In this document: piece after piece, positions 45,209 to 57,500 of the stretch | Numbering within the stretch: the stretch's first letter is position 1 | How the letters are laid out: every line of letters starts with the position of its first letter | NCBI GenBank assembly: GCA_916610825.1 | Contig: OU744446.1 | Coordinates: forward strand, 8,892,309-8,956,308 | Length of the DNA: 64,000 nt | Origin: Haliclystus octoradiatus | Taxonomy: Eukaryota > Cnidaria > Staurozoa > Stauromedusae > Haliclystidae | Direction: 5' to 3' | The notes under the pieces: generated by a model | The model's database searches: none | What the model saw: the letters and a program-made list of their open reading frames with translations, nothing else | What the model was told of the DNA's origin: nothing | Program-made: the position numbers and the translations under genes

Positions 45209-45588
45209 CTAAGCCACAATAAAAGATAAAGAAGCACACGTTGTTCCAGTGTTGTCATCTTCAAAAAAATTCGTACGATCTTCTTCGTGCCATATCTTGT
45301 ATTGCTGGCCATTTTCGAAATAAATAACGCTTTTCGAAATTACTATTTTAGCAGAAAGACCCAGTCCATCATAGGCTTCAAATATTGATAGCAAGGTCCT
45401 TCCGCTGTCACTAATTTCCACCATGAGCCTTTCAAATCCAAAGACGAAACAACCAAATGGAGCTACTGAGAGAGAGATCCCTTGACATTTAGCGTATCCT
45501 TCTGTATGAGTAAGCTTTATTTTGTAGTTACCAGTTGCACCAGTAAACACGAATTGGCCAAATTGTTCATCCCGACCCCCATAGCAAA
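45209..45588 (-). CDS. Gene 3 exon 5: C-terminal four-Cys domain
   Basis: TTTTAG acceptor at 45589-45590. Begins CYGGRDEQFGQFVF, then YKIKLTHTEG, AKC, PFGCFVFGFERLMVEI, AYDGLG, QQYKIWHEEDRTN, DNTGTTCAS. The usual CLFPGWVR is changed to CFVFGFER. Confidence 0.85.
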
Positions 45589-48500
45589 CTAAAATTCAAT
45601 TACAAAATGATGGAATAAGATATGAAACTATAATCAGTCTTATCAGTTTCATCAAGAAAGTAAGTTTGTTTGTTTGATAATCTAAGCCCCGGAAATTTTT
45701 CCGCATCGAAATGAGATGATCTTAAAATAACTTTTGAGGCCTATTCTCAGTGATTTTGCCGTGGAAAAACAGATCAAATTGTTTGGAATTGATCGATATT
45801 GGGTCAACAAATATAGACTTTTGAGGATGTTATTGATGTCGGACAAAGACGTCGTTTTTAAATTTGAATTATTCAATGCTTGAGAATGTTAAATACAATT
45901 TATTTGGTTGATTTAGACAGAGGTAAGATAATATTATAGTCTGTTTAAAACTCTTTAAAACCCAAATCTGAGTTAGACTATCTTGGTTCTATTATAATAT
46001 CTTGGTTTCATCTATTGTGCATTTTTAAGGATTTGAGAAGAAAAGCAACATATAGTGTTGGAGTGAGGTGGAATTTAGCTTTTATTTCGTTAAGGAGGTT
46101 TTGAAAAACAGACAACATTTGAAATTTGAATGAATGAATGAATGAATATAATTTCACTATTTATGATGATGGCTGAAAAACCCTCAATAACAAGCAAGAA
46201 CACTAGATTTCCTCAACAGTCATCTTCCAACTAAAGCAAAACAGATCCGCAGAACAGCAAGCCCAAAGGGATATGGGATATACCTCAAGATTAACGGAGT
46301 TTGGATAAGCAACAGCAAGCTCAGAACTCTCCACTCTAAGCATTGATAACGCAGAAAAATCCTCCACCGGTGGCTCCCCATCATCGGGTTATCACTTGGT
46401 CATTAACAAATCTCTGACACCGACTCTACTCAACGATATTACAAATCACAATATCTCTATCGGATTTATTCGCCAGTTTCCAACACTGGAATTACTATGC
46501 TGAACTTCTGGCATAACGGATTTTTTCCTTAGGTTACTGGAGTCAATATCCACAAAACTATTAATAACTTTATAACAAAGTAATAGGTCAGTAAATTAAG
46601 TAGTCTTCTACTTTCAAGTGTTACGATATTCAAATTCACGATGCTTTCTTTATAAATTAAATCGTATTGATACCGCAATGTTTTCGAAAATCGTCGCTGC
46701 ACAGATTCTAGCAATTTGATATCTTTTATCAAAATTGGTGACCAAACCTCACTGGCATATTCAAGGATGGGACGCACATACGTCTTAAATAGTTTGATTT
46801 TAAATGAACAGTCTATGCTATGAAATACACGATTAATCATTCTGAAACGAATAGCTGCGTTTTTTACAATTGTTGTTATATGTGTAGAAAAATTTAACGT
46901 TGATGTCATAAAAACACCTAGATCTTTGATTTTATCAACAGATTTCTAAATCTACTTCTCCAAGATGATAATTTTGCTTTAGATTATATTTTCCAAAATG
47001 TAATACTTCGCATGTCATTTTTAGCTGGTTATGAGTGGCCCACTGCATGATGTTGTCTAAATCAGCTTGCAAGGTAATATGATCAGCATTTGAGTCACAC
47101 GTAAAGAACAGCTTACAATCGTTTGCATATAATTTGATACTGCTATGTTTCATTATTTCAACAATGTCATTAATATATATCAAAAATAATACTGGCCCTA
47201 GTACAGAGCCTTGGGGTACACCAGTTTGAATGGTTTCCATTGACAACGGGTATTTGGCGCCTGTTAGTGAGGAATGCTTCTATCCAGTCTTATAATATAC
47301 CTTTAATTCCATAAGATTTTATTTTTTGCAACAGTTTAGAATGTGAAACAGTATCAAATGCTTTTGCACAATCTAAATTAATAACATCAACATAATGCTG
47401 ACGATCGACAAGAGTAGACCATACATTAATTGCTTCTACTAATTGCTTCACAATCGATCGGGTGACATAAATCCATGTTGAAAACAAGATATTAATCCGT
47501 TATCACGTAGATGATCGACAATTGCTTCTTTAATAATACGTTCCATGAGTCGAAATATATTTGATGTAAGGCTAATGGTCTGTATAGAGTGAAATTTGTG
47601 CTTGGACTAGGTGTTTTAGACATCGGCATGATATCAGCTAATAGCCAATTCATCGGTAACTGTGACCTCTCAAATGAAACATTAGAAAATATGTATAGTG
47701 GATAGCACAAATATTCTATATATCGCTTGATGAATGCAGCTGGGATTAAGTCTGTTCCAGATGATAGCTTGGGCTGTAGTTTGATGACATTATGTTTTAT
47801 CTTGGCCAGGCTGAAATCAACAAACTTTTAGGTTGGTTTTAACAACTTGAGGTGGTAATATTGAGGGTGTATTGTTGTCTTCTATAAAAGCAGAGACAAA
47901 TTGATTGTTTAATAAATGGGCAATGTCACTGTCAGTTTCAGCAATAACTGACCCTGGGCCATGAAGTGATGCGTTGACGGTTACTGAATCGAGACTTGAC
48001 AATGACCAGAACGACTTAGAAGAGGAGAATTTAGAAATAAAACTATTCTCTTTAGATCTCATATTATTTCGAATTAATTTACGAAGTACACCTTGCGATT
48101 GCCTCCATATTGCTTTAGACTTAACATCACCTGTACTTTTGTAAAGACGGCACAGTCTTCTGGTTTCTTTATTTTGAGCCTTGAATTTGGGTGAGCATGA
48201 ATGCATGGGACTTTGCTTAGTGAGAGGGACGAAGTTGCTTAAGATGATAGTGTAGACAGCGATAAAGGCAGTCCAGAACTGGGCAATGGTCGAACAACGG
48301 AAAAATGTTATTGACCAATTGATATTTTCGAAATATGTAGTAATTGAGGTGTGGTCAGCGGACGAAAATTGTAAACTGAAGGTTCAACAGGCGAGGTTCT
48401 ATTACATGGCTGTGAGGTTTCCATGTCCACAGAAGAATGGTCACTATTAGCAAACGGTGTATTTGTAGCTGCTTTTGTTACAATAGTTGAATCAGAAATA

Positions 48501-51500
48501 ACTAAATCCAAAACATTTTTACCTCTTGTAGGCTGCAATACAAATTGTGATAAACCAGATGATAAAATAAAATATAAAAATTCTTTCTCTAGCGTAGTTG
48601 CATGTTTATGAGGAGAATAATCGGACCAGCTTATGTTTGGAAAATAGAAGTCTCCCACAATCAATACACGATGATTAGTTAATAAATGAATGTTGATAAA
48701 TATGAGAAGAGTTGCTAAGCAACCACCATTAGGTGGACGATATACATTGATAATAGTTAGCTGATAATGAAAATTAATCTTCACAGTTACTGCTACAGCT
48801 TCACATGATGAATCACATAACATAGAGGTTACTTTGGCAATATAAATAGACGGAAGAAATATAAGAAGGCCACCACCTCGTTTTTCTTGTCGACCCTGAC
48901 GAAATATATGATGAGATGTCCCTTGTAATTGTAAAGAGGCCGATGGAACGGAATCATCAAGCCATGTTTCAGTGCAACAAACTATTGAATTCGAATAATC
49001 CGAAGACAACATAAAATTCAGTAAATCCAAGTGAGATTTTATAGATCTAGCATTGAAGTAGTGTATGGTAATCATAGATTTTGATTTTGATAATACTGAA
49101 CAATCAGTTTAATCAACATTTTTATAATTAGGTTTAAAGCAGGAGAGTAATGATATCATTATACTGTGCATATGTAGATGACTTTGTGAATCATTTGAAT
49201 TAAGTCAGGTTTCTGTAGCGGCTGATTTTGATCTTGTTAATGTTACTAGAGATGAGTCAGATAACGTAGTAGAAGTTTGAACAGACTGATCCATTGACAT
49301 GTCAAGTGGTGTGATGCAGGTTTTATGTCATCTGTCATCAACCTTAATCCCTGCAATCTGAAACGCTTCCCTTGTGATTTCGCAAGTTTTATTTTTCCAT
49401 ATTTCTCTTTTCAATTTTTATTTTAACCGGCGATTTATCATTAACAACTGCTATCCTAGAGCTTTTTAATTTTTTAACATTACTCATAATTGCATTCTTA
49501 AATGACATACCGTTTGTTGGGATGAGTGATGGGCGAGGTCTATAACTGCTGTTTGAGGAATTTGTATTGCGCCGACAAAGTGTGTATGCGTGCTCCAAAT
49601 CAGTCTTCAAATCAATAAATTTTGGTTTAGTACAGGATCTTGTAGTCCAACGATTGTCTCCGTTAGCGCCATAATATGGCTTTCGTAAAGCCTTGTACGA
49701 CTTTCAAGTTCTGCTTTCAATGCAGCTACTTTAAAGAAATATTTAATCTCAGAGGTCTGAGCTGCTATTGCAGCAGTATAATCTGAAACCTTGAAAGGCA
49801 TGATTTACTACAAATTTATAAAATGTATCCTCAGAAACTAAGCGATAGTGGAGAGTAGAAAATTCACATCTGACACCATACGACACCTCGTAGATTTCCC
49901 TTGACATTGATTGACATAATGACATTGAGTTGCGTAAAACACTGTTTTTAACACAAATTACTGTCTTTAATTGATTGTATTGATATTTGTGAGACTTTTC
50001 AGGAATCTTCAAGAATGATTCAAAACAATTATCATTGGAATCGTCTGTTGCTTTTGTCAACGCAGCAGCATCAAACACACATAACTCTAGAAAACCAGTA
50101 TAAACTCTACAGACAATTTACAAGCACAAATAAAATGCATTGGATGTGGTGGGAAGCGTACACACAGGAAAAACGTAGTTCTTGATTTGAGTAAAAATTT
50201 GCTCAATATAAGTATATAATTACTTGAAATGAGTAATTTATTCTATGTCCAACTTCTGGCGTTCTTTTACTTGTTAAGACCAGCGTTCTTTGTAAGGTTA
50301 CTTTACTAAGTACAAAGTACTTGAAAAAAGAATGAAATATCAAGATTCAGACACGCTAGATCTGCTACATGTTTGTAAGCACCCTAAAAACAAAAAGACT
50401 TGTACAGAAGCATTGTCCGGGGTCCAATATCAAGCTACAGCTCTGATGTGTAAAAAAACTATATAAGTTAAAAGTTAATAAGCTGGGGGGACAACGGGAT
50501 GGCTTAAATGCTGATCCCTCTGGCTCATAGTAAACTTTCCATGCAATGTGTCTCCCAACATTCTTTCTTATGTCATTTAATTAGAAATAAAAACAAAACC
50601 AATTGTATAGGAACCCGTTAGATAGTGATATGCAATACACTCCAATTTAAAACTTAAACTAACAGAGTGAGTATTAGCTTGACTAGTAATTTGTTAATAA
50701 AATGTTCTTATTAGAATTATAAAATTCTGAGTAAGACAAAACTGCTATAGTAGTCTTGAAATAAGAACGATGTGTTTATTCCAAGACCTATGAGAATTCT
50801 TGGCAAGAATCAAGAATTCTGAAACAAGTAAAATCATCTCTATAAAGGAGCCGTTTTTCCTGTGCAGCGCCCACATAGTGTCCCAGATTGGGAAAACAAC
50901 TCCATACTTGATACATCAAAGTTTTTATCGGTTGATGAGAGCCGCTTAGCACGATCAAGCATGGTAATCAATAATGCCTTTTTATAACTAGAATCTACAT
51001 GACTCTGATAATGTAATAATGTAAAAGTAGACCGTTTTCAGTAGCTTTGTGATGAACACTAGTTTCAATTATATTATTTGTAAACTCCATTGAGACGCCG
51101 AGAAAAGGCAACTTATTCTGTTTCCGCTATTCCCATTGTAAATTTCAATGCATGATGTTCATTGTTTAACTTTTGAAGTAGATTATTTGCTTCGTATAGG
51201 TTTGGCATAATTGTCAAAGTATCATCAACATGATAATGATAATAATGATTAGGGAGATTGTTAGTTTCTCTTAGTCTGTCTTCTATATGACACACGTTCG
51301 CCATTAAGGGACCCAAAGGCGAACCCATCGCTACGCCATCTATCTGTTCGTATAGCTCTCCTTGAAAAGTAAATAATTTATCTTTTGTGACAATTTGAAG
51401 TAATTCTTTAAGATCATTAAACCAGTTATTCAGGAATGCTAAACATAGAAGACAGATTAAGAGAAAATAACAATCTCCCTGATCATTATTATCGTTATAT

Positions 51501-54500
51501 TGATGATACTTTGACAATTATGCCAAACCTATACGAAGCAAATAATCTACTTCAAAAGTTAAGCAATGAACATCCTGCATTGAAATTTACAATGGAAATA
51601 GTGGAACAGAATAAGTTGCCTTTTCTCGGCGTCTTAATGGAGTTTACTAATAATATATTTGAAACTAGTGTTATACATATTACATTATTAGAGTCATGTA
51701 GATTCTAGTTATAAAAAGGCATTATTGATTTACCATGCTTGATCGTGCTAATCGGCTCTCATCAACAAATAAAAACTTTGATAAAGAATGTGTTATAATA
51801 CGTTAGTAGATTTTTAGCTTTAAAATATCCAAGTCAATTGATCGAATTTTATATCAACAAATTTAAAAAGCAGCGTTTTGAGGTACACTTGATCTGCCAA
51901 TCGCAAGCAGGAGTAACAATGATATTAACATATCTTTACCCTTTAAGGACCAAATTTCATCAAATACATTAAAAAAAAAACAGTTATCAAACTTAAGTGG
52001 TAATATCGGCCAAGTTGTAAGACCGATTTTTAATACTAGAAAACTTGTCGATGATTTGCAATTACTTGATCCTAAGCCACTGATCTTGTCTCGTCAATGC
52101 GTTGTCTATTGTTTTCAATGTGACTTGTGTGATGCAAGTTATGTTGGCTTCACTTGCCAACACTTACATCAACGCATTGACGGACATAGCGGATCAGCTA
52201 TTGGATCACAACTTCGACATTCTCATGGTATCATTGTCCACGATTGCCCTGATACCAACACTTTGTCTGCTTTGAGACACTCAAGAGGCCAAATCCCTCG
52301 CCTGATGGCTGATCATTGTTTAAGCCTCTTTCAATTCTCATTACGCACCGAGCGTAATCGTATCAGAGTGTTGAGTGTCGTATTTTCCCCGTGGGTTGTT
52401 TTCCTATTCAGATAACAAGATATAGCTATTCTCGTGCCAGCAAGAATCAAAATGATGTTTCCATGTTTACCAAATTATTCGTACTTACTCTGCACTACTA
52501 TTATTATGGTTTTAGTGTGCGGTTCAAATTCACCAACACCGGTGTGCTCCACTTTACATGTGATTTTTGCATCATTGTCTGCATACGTCGGAATATACGG
52601 ATCGGAAATAGCAGTTGGAACACTACTTCCAAGACGAGTAATGGTGTAGGAAATTGCCTCTGTCGGATTTGAATTAGGCGCAGTACAATCCATTATTAAG
52701 GAAACGCCAGCTGTTAATGGATTGATAATTTTGAAACTAACTTCTCCTAGATCTGAATAGGAAATAAAAAGGTATAAATTAAATAACATGGTTTCACATA
52801 CTCTCATACAAAACTTATTTTCTTCTAAATTATGATTGTCTTGTTGAATGCCTAACGTGATTAAAGCGTTAATTAAATTTCTCATATGATGATGATGATG
52901 AATATATATTTCAATCAAGTAATTACTAAATAACAATTACATGATTGTAGTCTCCCCGTAAGCACAAATGCTTGTTTATTTGGGGGACTAACTAATTTAT
53001 ACATATTAATATGTATACATTTTTATTTTATTTATTTTTATTTTTCTACAAATGAGATAAATTAAATTAGCTGAGTGGGAGTGTGAGTGGTAGTCATTTC
53101 ATTAAAGAAAGAATGAGGAGTAGAATGAAACAAGAGAGATAGATCAAAGATGATGAACGAAAAAATAAATTATGATTTTGATAAAATAGGAAATTTCAAA
53201 GATAGTTGAAAGCAAAGGAAAATGTTGTTGTGAAAGAGTGTTAGAATTGATTAATTTGAACATACAAAGCAACTGTTTTGTGAGCATGAAGCGGAATAGT
53301 TTTGAATGAAAACTGTTTTTAAATGTTTAAGAAAGGACTTTCTTGATATGCTGATATCAAGTGTGTGGGAGCAATTATTCCAGAGAGTAGGAAATTGATA
53401 TATGGGTAAACGTTGAAGATAGGAAGTTCTGGCAAAAGGTACAAAAAACGTATTGGTTTGGCGGTGTTTATTTAAAATAAAATGGAAATTGTCAAGTAAA
53501 ACAGATGGGGATTTTTTCAATATGATATTATAAAGATTATAGCATACGGATTAGCTCAGATGGCAGAGCAATCAAGGTTATCATATTTGATCGACTGTGT
53601 TTCAAATCCCCTGAAGGTCAACATCAACAGATGCATTATATCTATAACATCAAATTAATACCATCTAGGGATCTCGGACGGAATGGTCCAAAGGGAATTG
53701 CATTGTGATTAGCCGCAGCGCATCGTTGCACATTGACAATCAAGGCCTATCTGCCATGAAATCTGTTGAAATTTTGAAATTGATCTTCGGTTTCGTGGCT
53801 GGGAGTATTCAGCATCATTGTTCTGGGCAAAAAGGGCCACTCCTCTAGAAATAGAGGAGTCGTACTGGTCAGAGCCATCTATTTACAAGAGTTGGGACAC
53901 GATTTCATGTGCCGCTATCGTCTTCTATTGGACAGATGCCAATCACGTGATTTTTAAGACGTCATTCGTGTTCTTTCGGCACCAGGATTCTTGTTCTTTT
54001 GGTACCAGGTTTCCTGTTTTAAGCGAAGCGCGCGGAAAAATACAGCTTTTATCAGTGAAAACAAACATAGACTATTAAATTATTAATTGTTGTGTTAATA
54101 GACGAAATAGTAATCGAAATAAAAGCATCGTTTACTATTCCAACTGGGGACAAGAACTAGAAAAAAGTTGTCTTTGACTGCAAAGAATAAGCGTAAGAGC
54201 GTAAGAGATGTAGCAACATGCTGATGAGATCGATAACAAAGTATACATTGAAGTAAATTTTTATTCTAATTTTGAAAGTCCAGCAAATATGGAGAAAGAC
54301 AATTAATAATGGCTATAATACTCTTGTTAAACGATCGCAAACCATTTCACACAGTTCCAAAATGGCTGAAAAAACACAACATTCTCTTGCACATGCGCAC
54401 TGCTGTTATAAACGTGCTCGGGTCCAGGCCAAAAAACTCAAATGGCATGAGTGTCCCAACTCTTGTAAATAGATGGCTCTGGTACTGGTGCCTTTGGTAG

Positions 54501-57500
54501 GGCGATACCGTCTCAATTACTTTATTTAAATTACTGTGCAACTATTTTCGGATCAAACTTTTTGCTGAATCTGGAATCATATCCCTTGCTGACTGTAGCA
54601 ATTTATTTCTCTCACTTACAATGAACGCTGAGTTGCACTTCTTTTTTCCTAGTGCCGTAAGCGGAGCCATGGAAATATTCTCCTTTACATGTGATCATTG
54701 CAGCGTTATCTTCAGTTGTCGGTGTGAAAGGATCAGAAATAGCTGCTTGAGTTAGACTTCCACTACGAACAATGGAATAAGAGACAATCTGCTGATGATT
54801 GACTCCATGAGAATTGCAGTCTAAATTCATTGGAACATCAGCAGGGACAGGTTCAGGATGATTAAATGCAATTCCTCTCAAATCTGAAACTGAAATACGG
54901 ATAGATTATCTCATCAGTTCCAAAGTATGAATCAAAGCAAGTCAAAGATGAGATATATATACTGTTCTCAGATTGGTCAAGTTTGTTCGCAAATTTTGAA
55001 AATATAAGACATGAAAACCTTGGCTAGGATGATCATCATGCTCAAAATAAAAATCAAAGCACATCAATACAGGGTTAATGTACCACTATCATTTGCTTCA
55101 AGACTGATGCATCATTAACATTGAAAGTAGTCAATGAAACCATTAGGTATATTTGTAACATTAATTTACCATACTGATTAGCAAAATTGACAAAATTAAT
55201 TCTCTGAATAATACAATCAAATCAGGTATTATAAATGAAGCAAGTCAAATACATACAAGAAATCAAGCCTTTATTTATATATATATATATCATACCTCCA
55301 TCTGTAATTTTCTGAAACAAAAAGGTACAAACAAAAATAGTTAAAATCTTCAAAATGTAAATACCAGAGAACTATAATTGAAGTTAACAATTTGCATGGT
55401 TCTAAACTACTTCGCTGTAATAACGCAAATAATTACAATTTAAAATTGAAGCAACCTTATAGGAGTATACAGCAGTTGGAAGCTCTGGGATTTATCGATC
55501 CTCTTGGATATTGTGATAACGCTATAGAGAAGTACTGATCAAAATTTATTGGTACCAACCTCTTTGCAGGTGACCTTGGAAATGATGGGAACGAACTGCA
55601 AATCCTGCAATCCTGAAAAGACTGGACAGCAGGTTCATATATTTGAGAGGAGAAATTGATCCATCAGATCAATGGTCAAGATACATTTTTTATTTTCTCC
55701 AATACTTTATATCAATTTGCTGTAATCCTAATGGCCTAAAACCTATATGACTTTTTCTATAAGTATTCAACTTTCTATACTTGAAACTGTCGAAATTTGA
55801 TGTTCAATTTGCCTGTTTTAAAAGCATGTTTATTTCATCTAGTGTTATTGCCCATGTGCATGTAAAAAAAATTAACCCGGGTTCGACCCTAGTTTGCATT
55901 CGTACTACAACTAACCCAGGTCGAACCCACATTAACTAGGGTCGAACCCACCTCATTGAGATGGGTTAAAACTAACCCGGGTTAACGCTGATAACCCCGG
56001 TTAGTTGAATTCACACTACTTACTTGTAACACTGGTTAGCGTTAACCCGGGTTAAAAGTGTGTAGTGTGAAAAGGGCTTACATCTATACTATATTTGCAA
56101 ACAGGAAGACTGCACAATGAACTCTTATACTAACGAGAAATTCAGTGAAATGCATTACATTTTACAAGTTCAGGTGTAAGCCATGTCACAAACAGCACAA
56201 TAAATTATCCCATTGCTCTCAAATATATTGTCTACACATTGTCATTTTCATACGATAGATATAGTATATACAGTTTACTGAATATTTAAAAGGATGCAAA
56301 ATTTAGAATAAATGTGAGACTGTAGAGTTTTGTATGAGATTATATTTAATATATGTTGACTCTACAAAGGTTGAGATAGAAAAAGAGAGATTACATATTG
56401 CAGTGATAATTTACGTGTAGAGAAAGACTTATACAACTACGGAAGTTACAATATATAATAAACCATTACAATACGTGCTTATTTTATAAAACATGGGAAA
56501 AAGTTTATTGAAAATATTTTATCCTATTATACATTTTTCAGATCTGCAAACTTAGTTACCATGTTTACTAATAATGATTTTGCTGGTGCTGTCCTATACA
56601 GATGTTCCAATGATTTTATTCCCTGCTGGTTTAGTATAGCTATTTCTATTAAGTAAAAATATTTTGAAACCAGCATGAACATATATGCTTTCAATAGATC
56701 TGTGTTTAGAGTGCGCTTTGGAGTACTTTTTCGACTATAATATATCGATAGATTTCATTTTCCAGTATGCGTTGTCTGTCCAGCTAGATAATTCTCTCAG
56801 AAATCTGTTAATAGACAACTTTTAAGCTAGAACATGTCGGGAGCTATCTACTATAGGATCTGAAATATTACTGCATCGTTACTTTTAAGTACATCGTTAC
56901 TTGTTATACTTTTCAAAATATATTATTAACAAAACAGGGTCCCTAAATCTGCATTTATAGGTTCTTGTTCCATTTCATTGCTTGTGTACATTTTTTTGTT
57001 TTCATATAAAATGAAGGAATGATTGGCGGCACAAAATACCCCCTACAATCGAATACAAGAGATTAATAATCACTAGAAAAAACGCAGTCCATATTTGGAG
57101 GATTTGTGCCACGTGATTTAAATTTATGACAAGAAAATTTACGACATTCAACGGCAACCACTAGACGTATATGAGTTTTCTTGCTATTTCGGGTATATAC
57201 CGTACAGGATATAGGTCTATATATATAGCCGCACGGCTTCAATCCAACGGCTAGAACACATATTTTGAAAACAGCGAAGAAGAGATGCGATAAATTGAAT
57301 AATTTTCATAAAATCAAATCAAATGTATTCTGTGATTAAAATTTCAACCTGGAATTCAAAAAAATTAACAGCCTGGGTGTTGCGGCATTCAGATGTAGCT
57401 ATTTTTTATTAATAAAAACATTTTAAGGGTTTGAAAACCATTATGTCGGATTCTTCGCGTTCTATTTTGAAATGAAGTAGAAAACAAAATATTGTTGTGG

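Noticed and set aside
53548-53620. Possible tRNA gene
   Set aside because: A and B boxes are present, but the acceptor and anticodon arms do not pair well and the sequence runs on into a SINE body with a second copy of the body at 985-1150. It is a SINE head, not a tRNA gene.
54272-54541. Overlapping ORFs on both strands
   Set aside because: They fall within the hAT MITE and SINE and have no domain.
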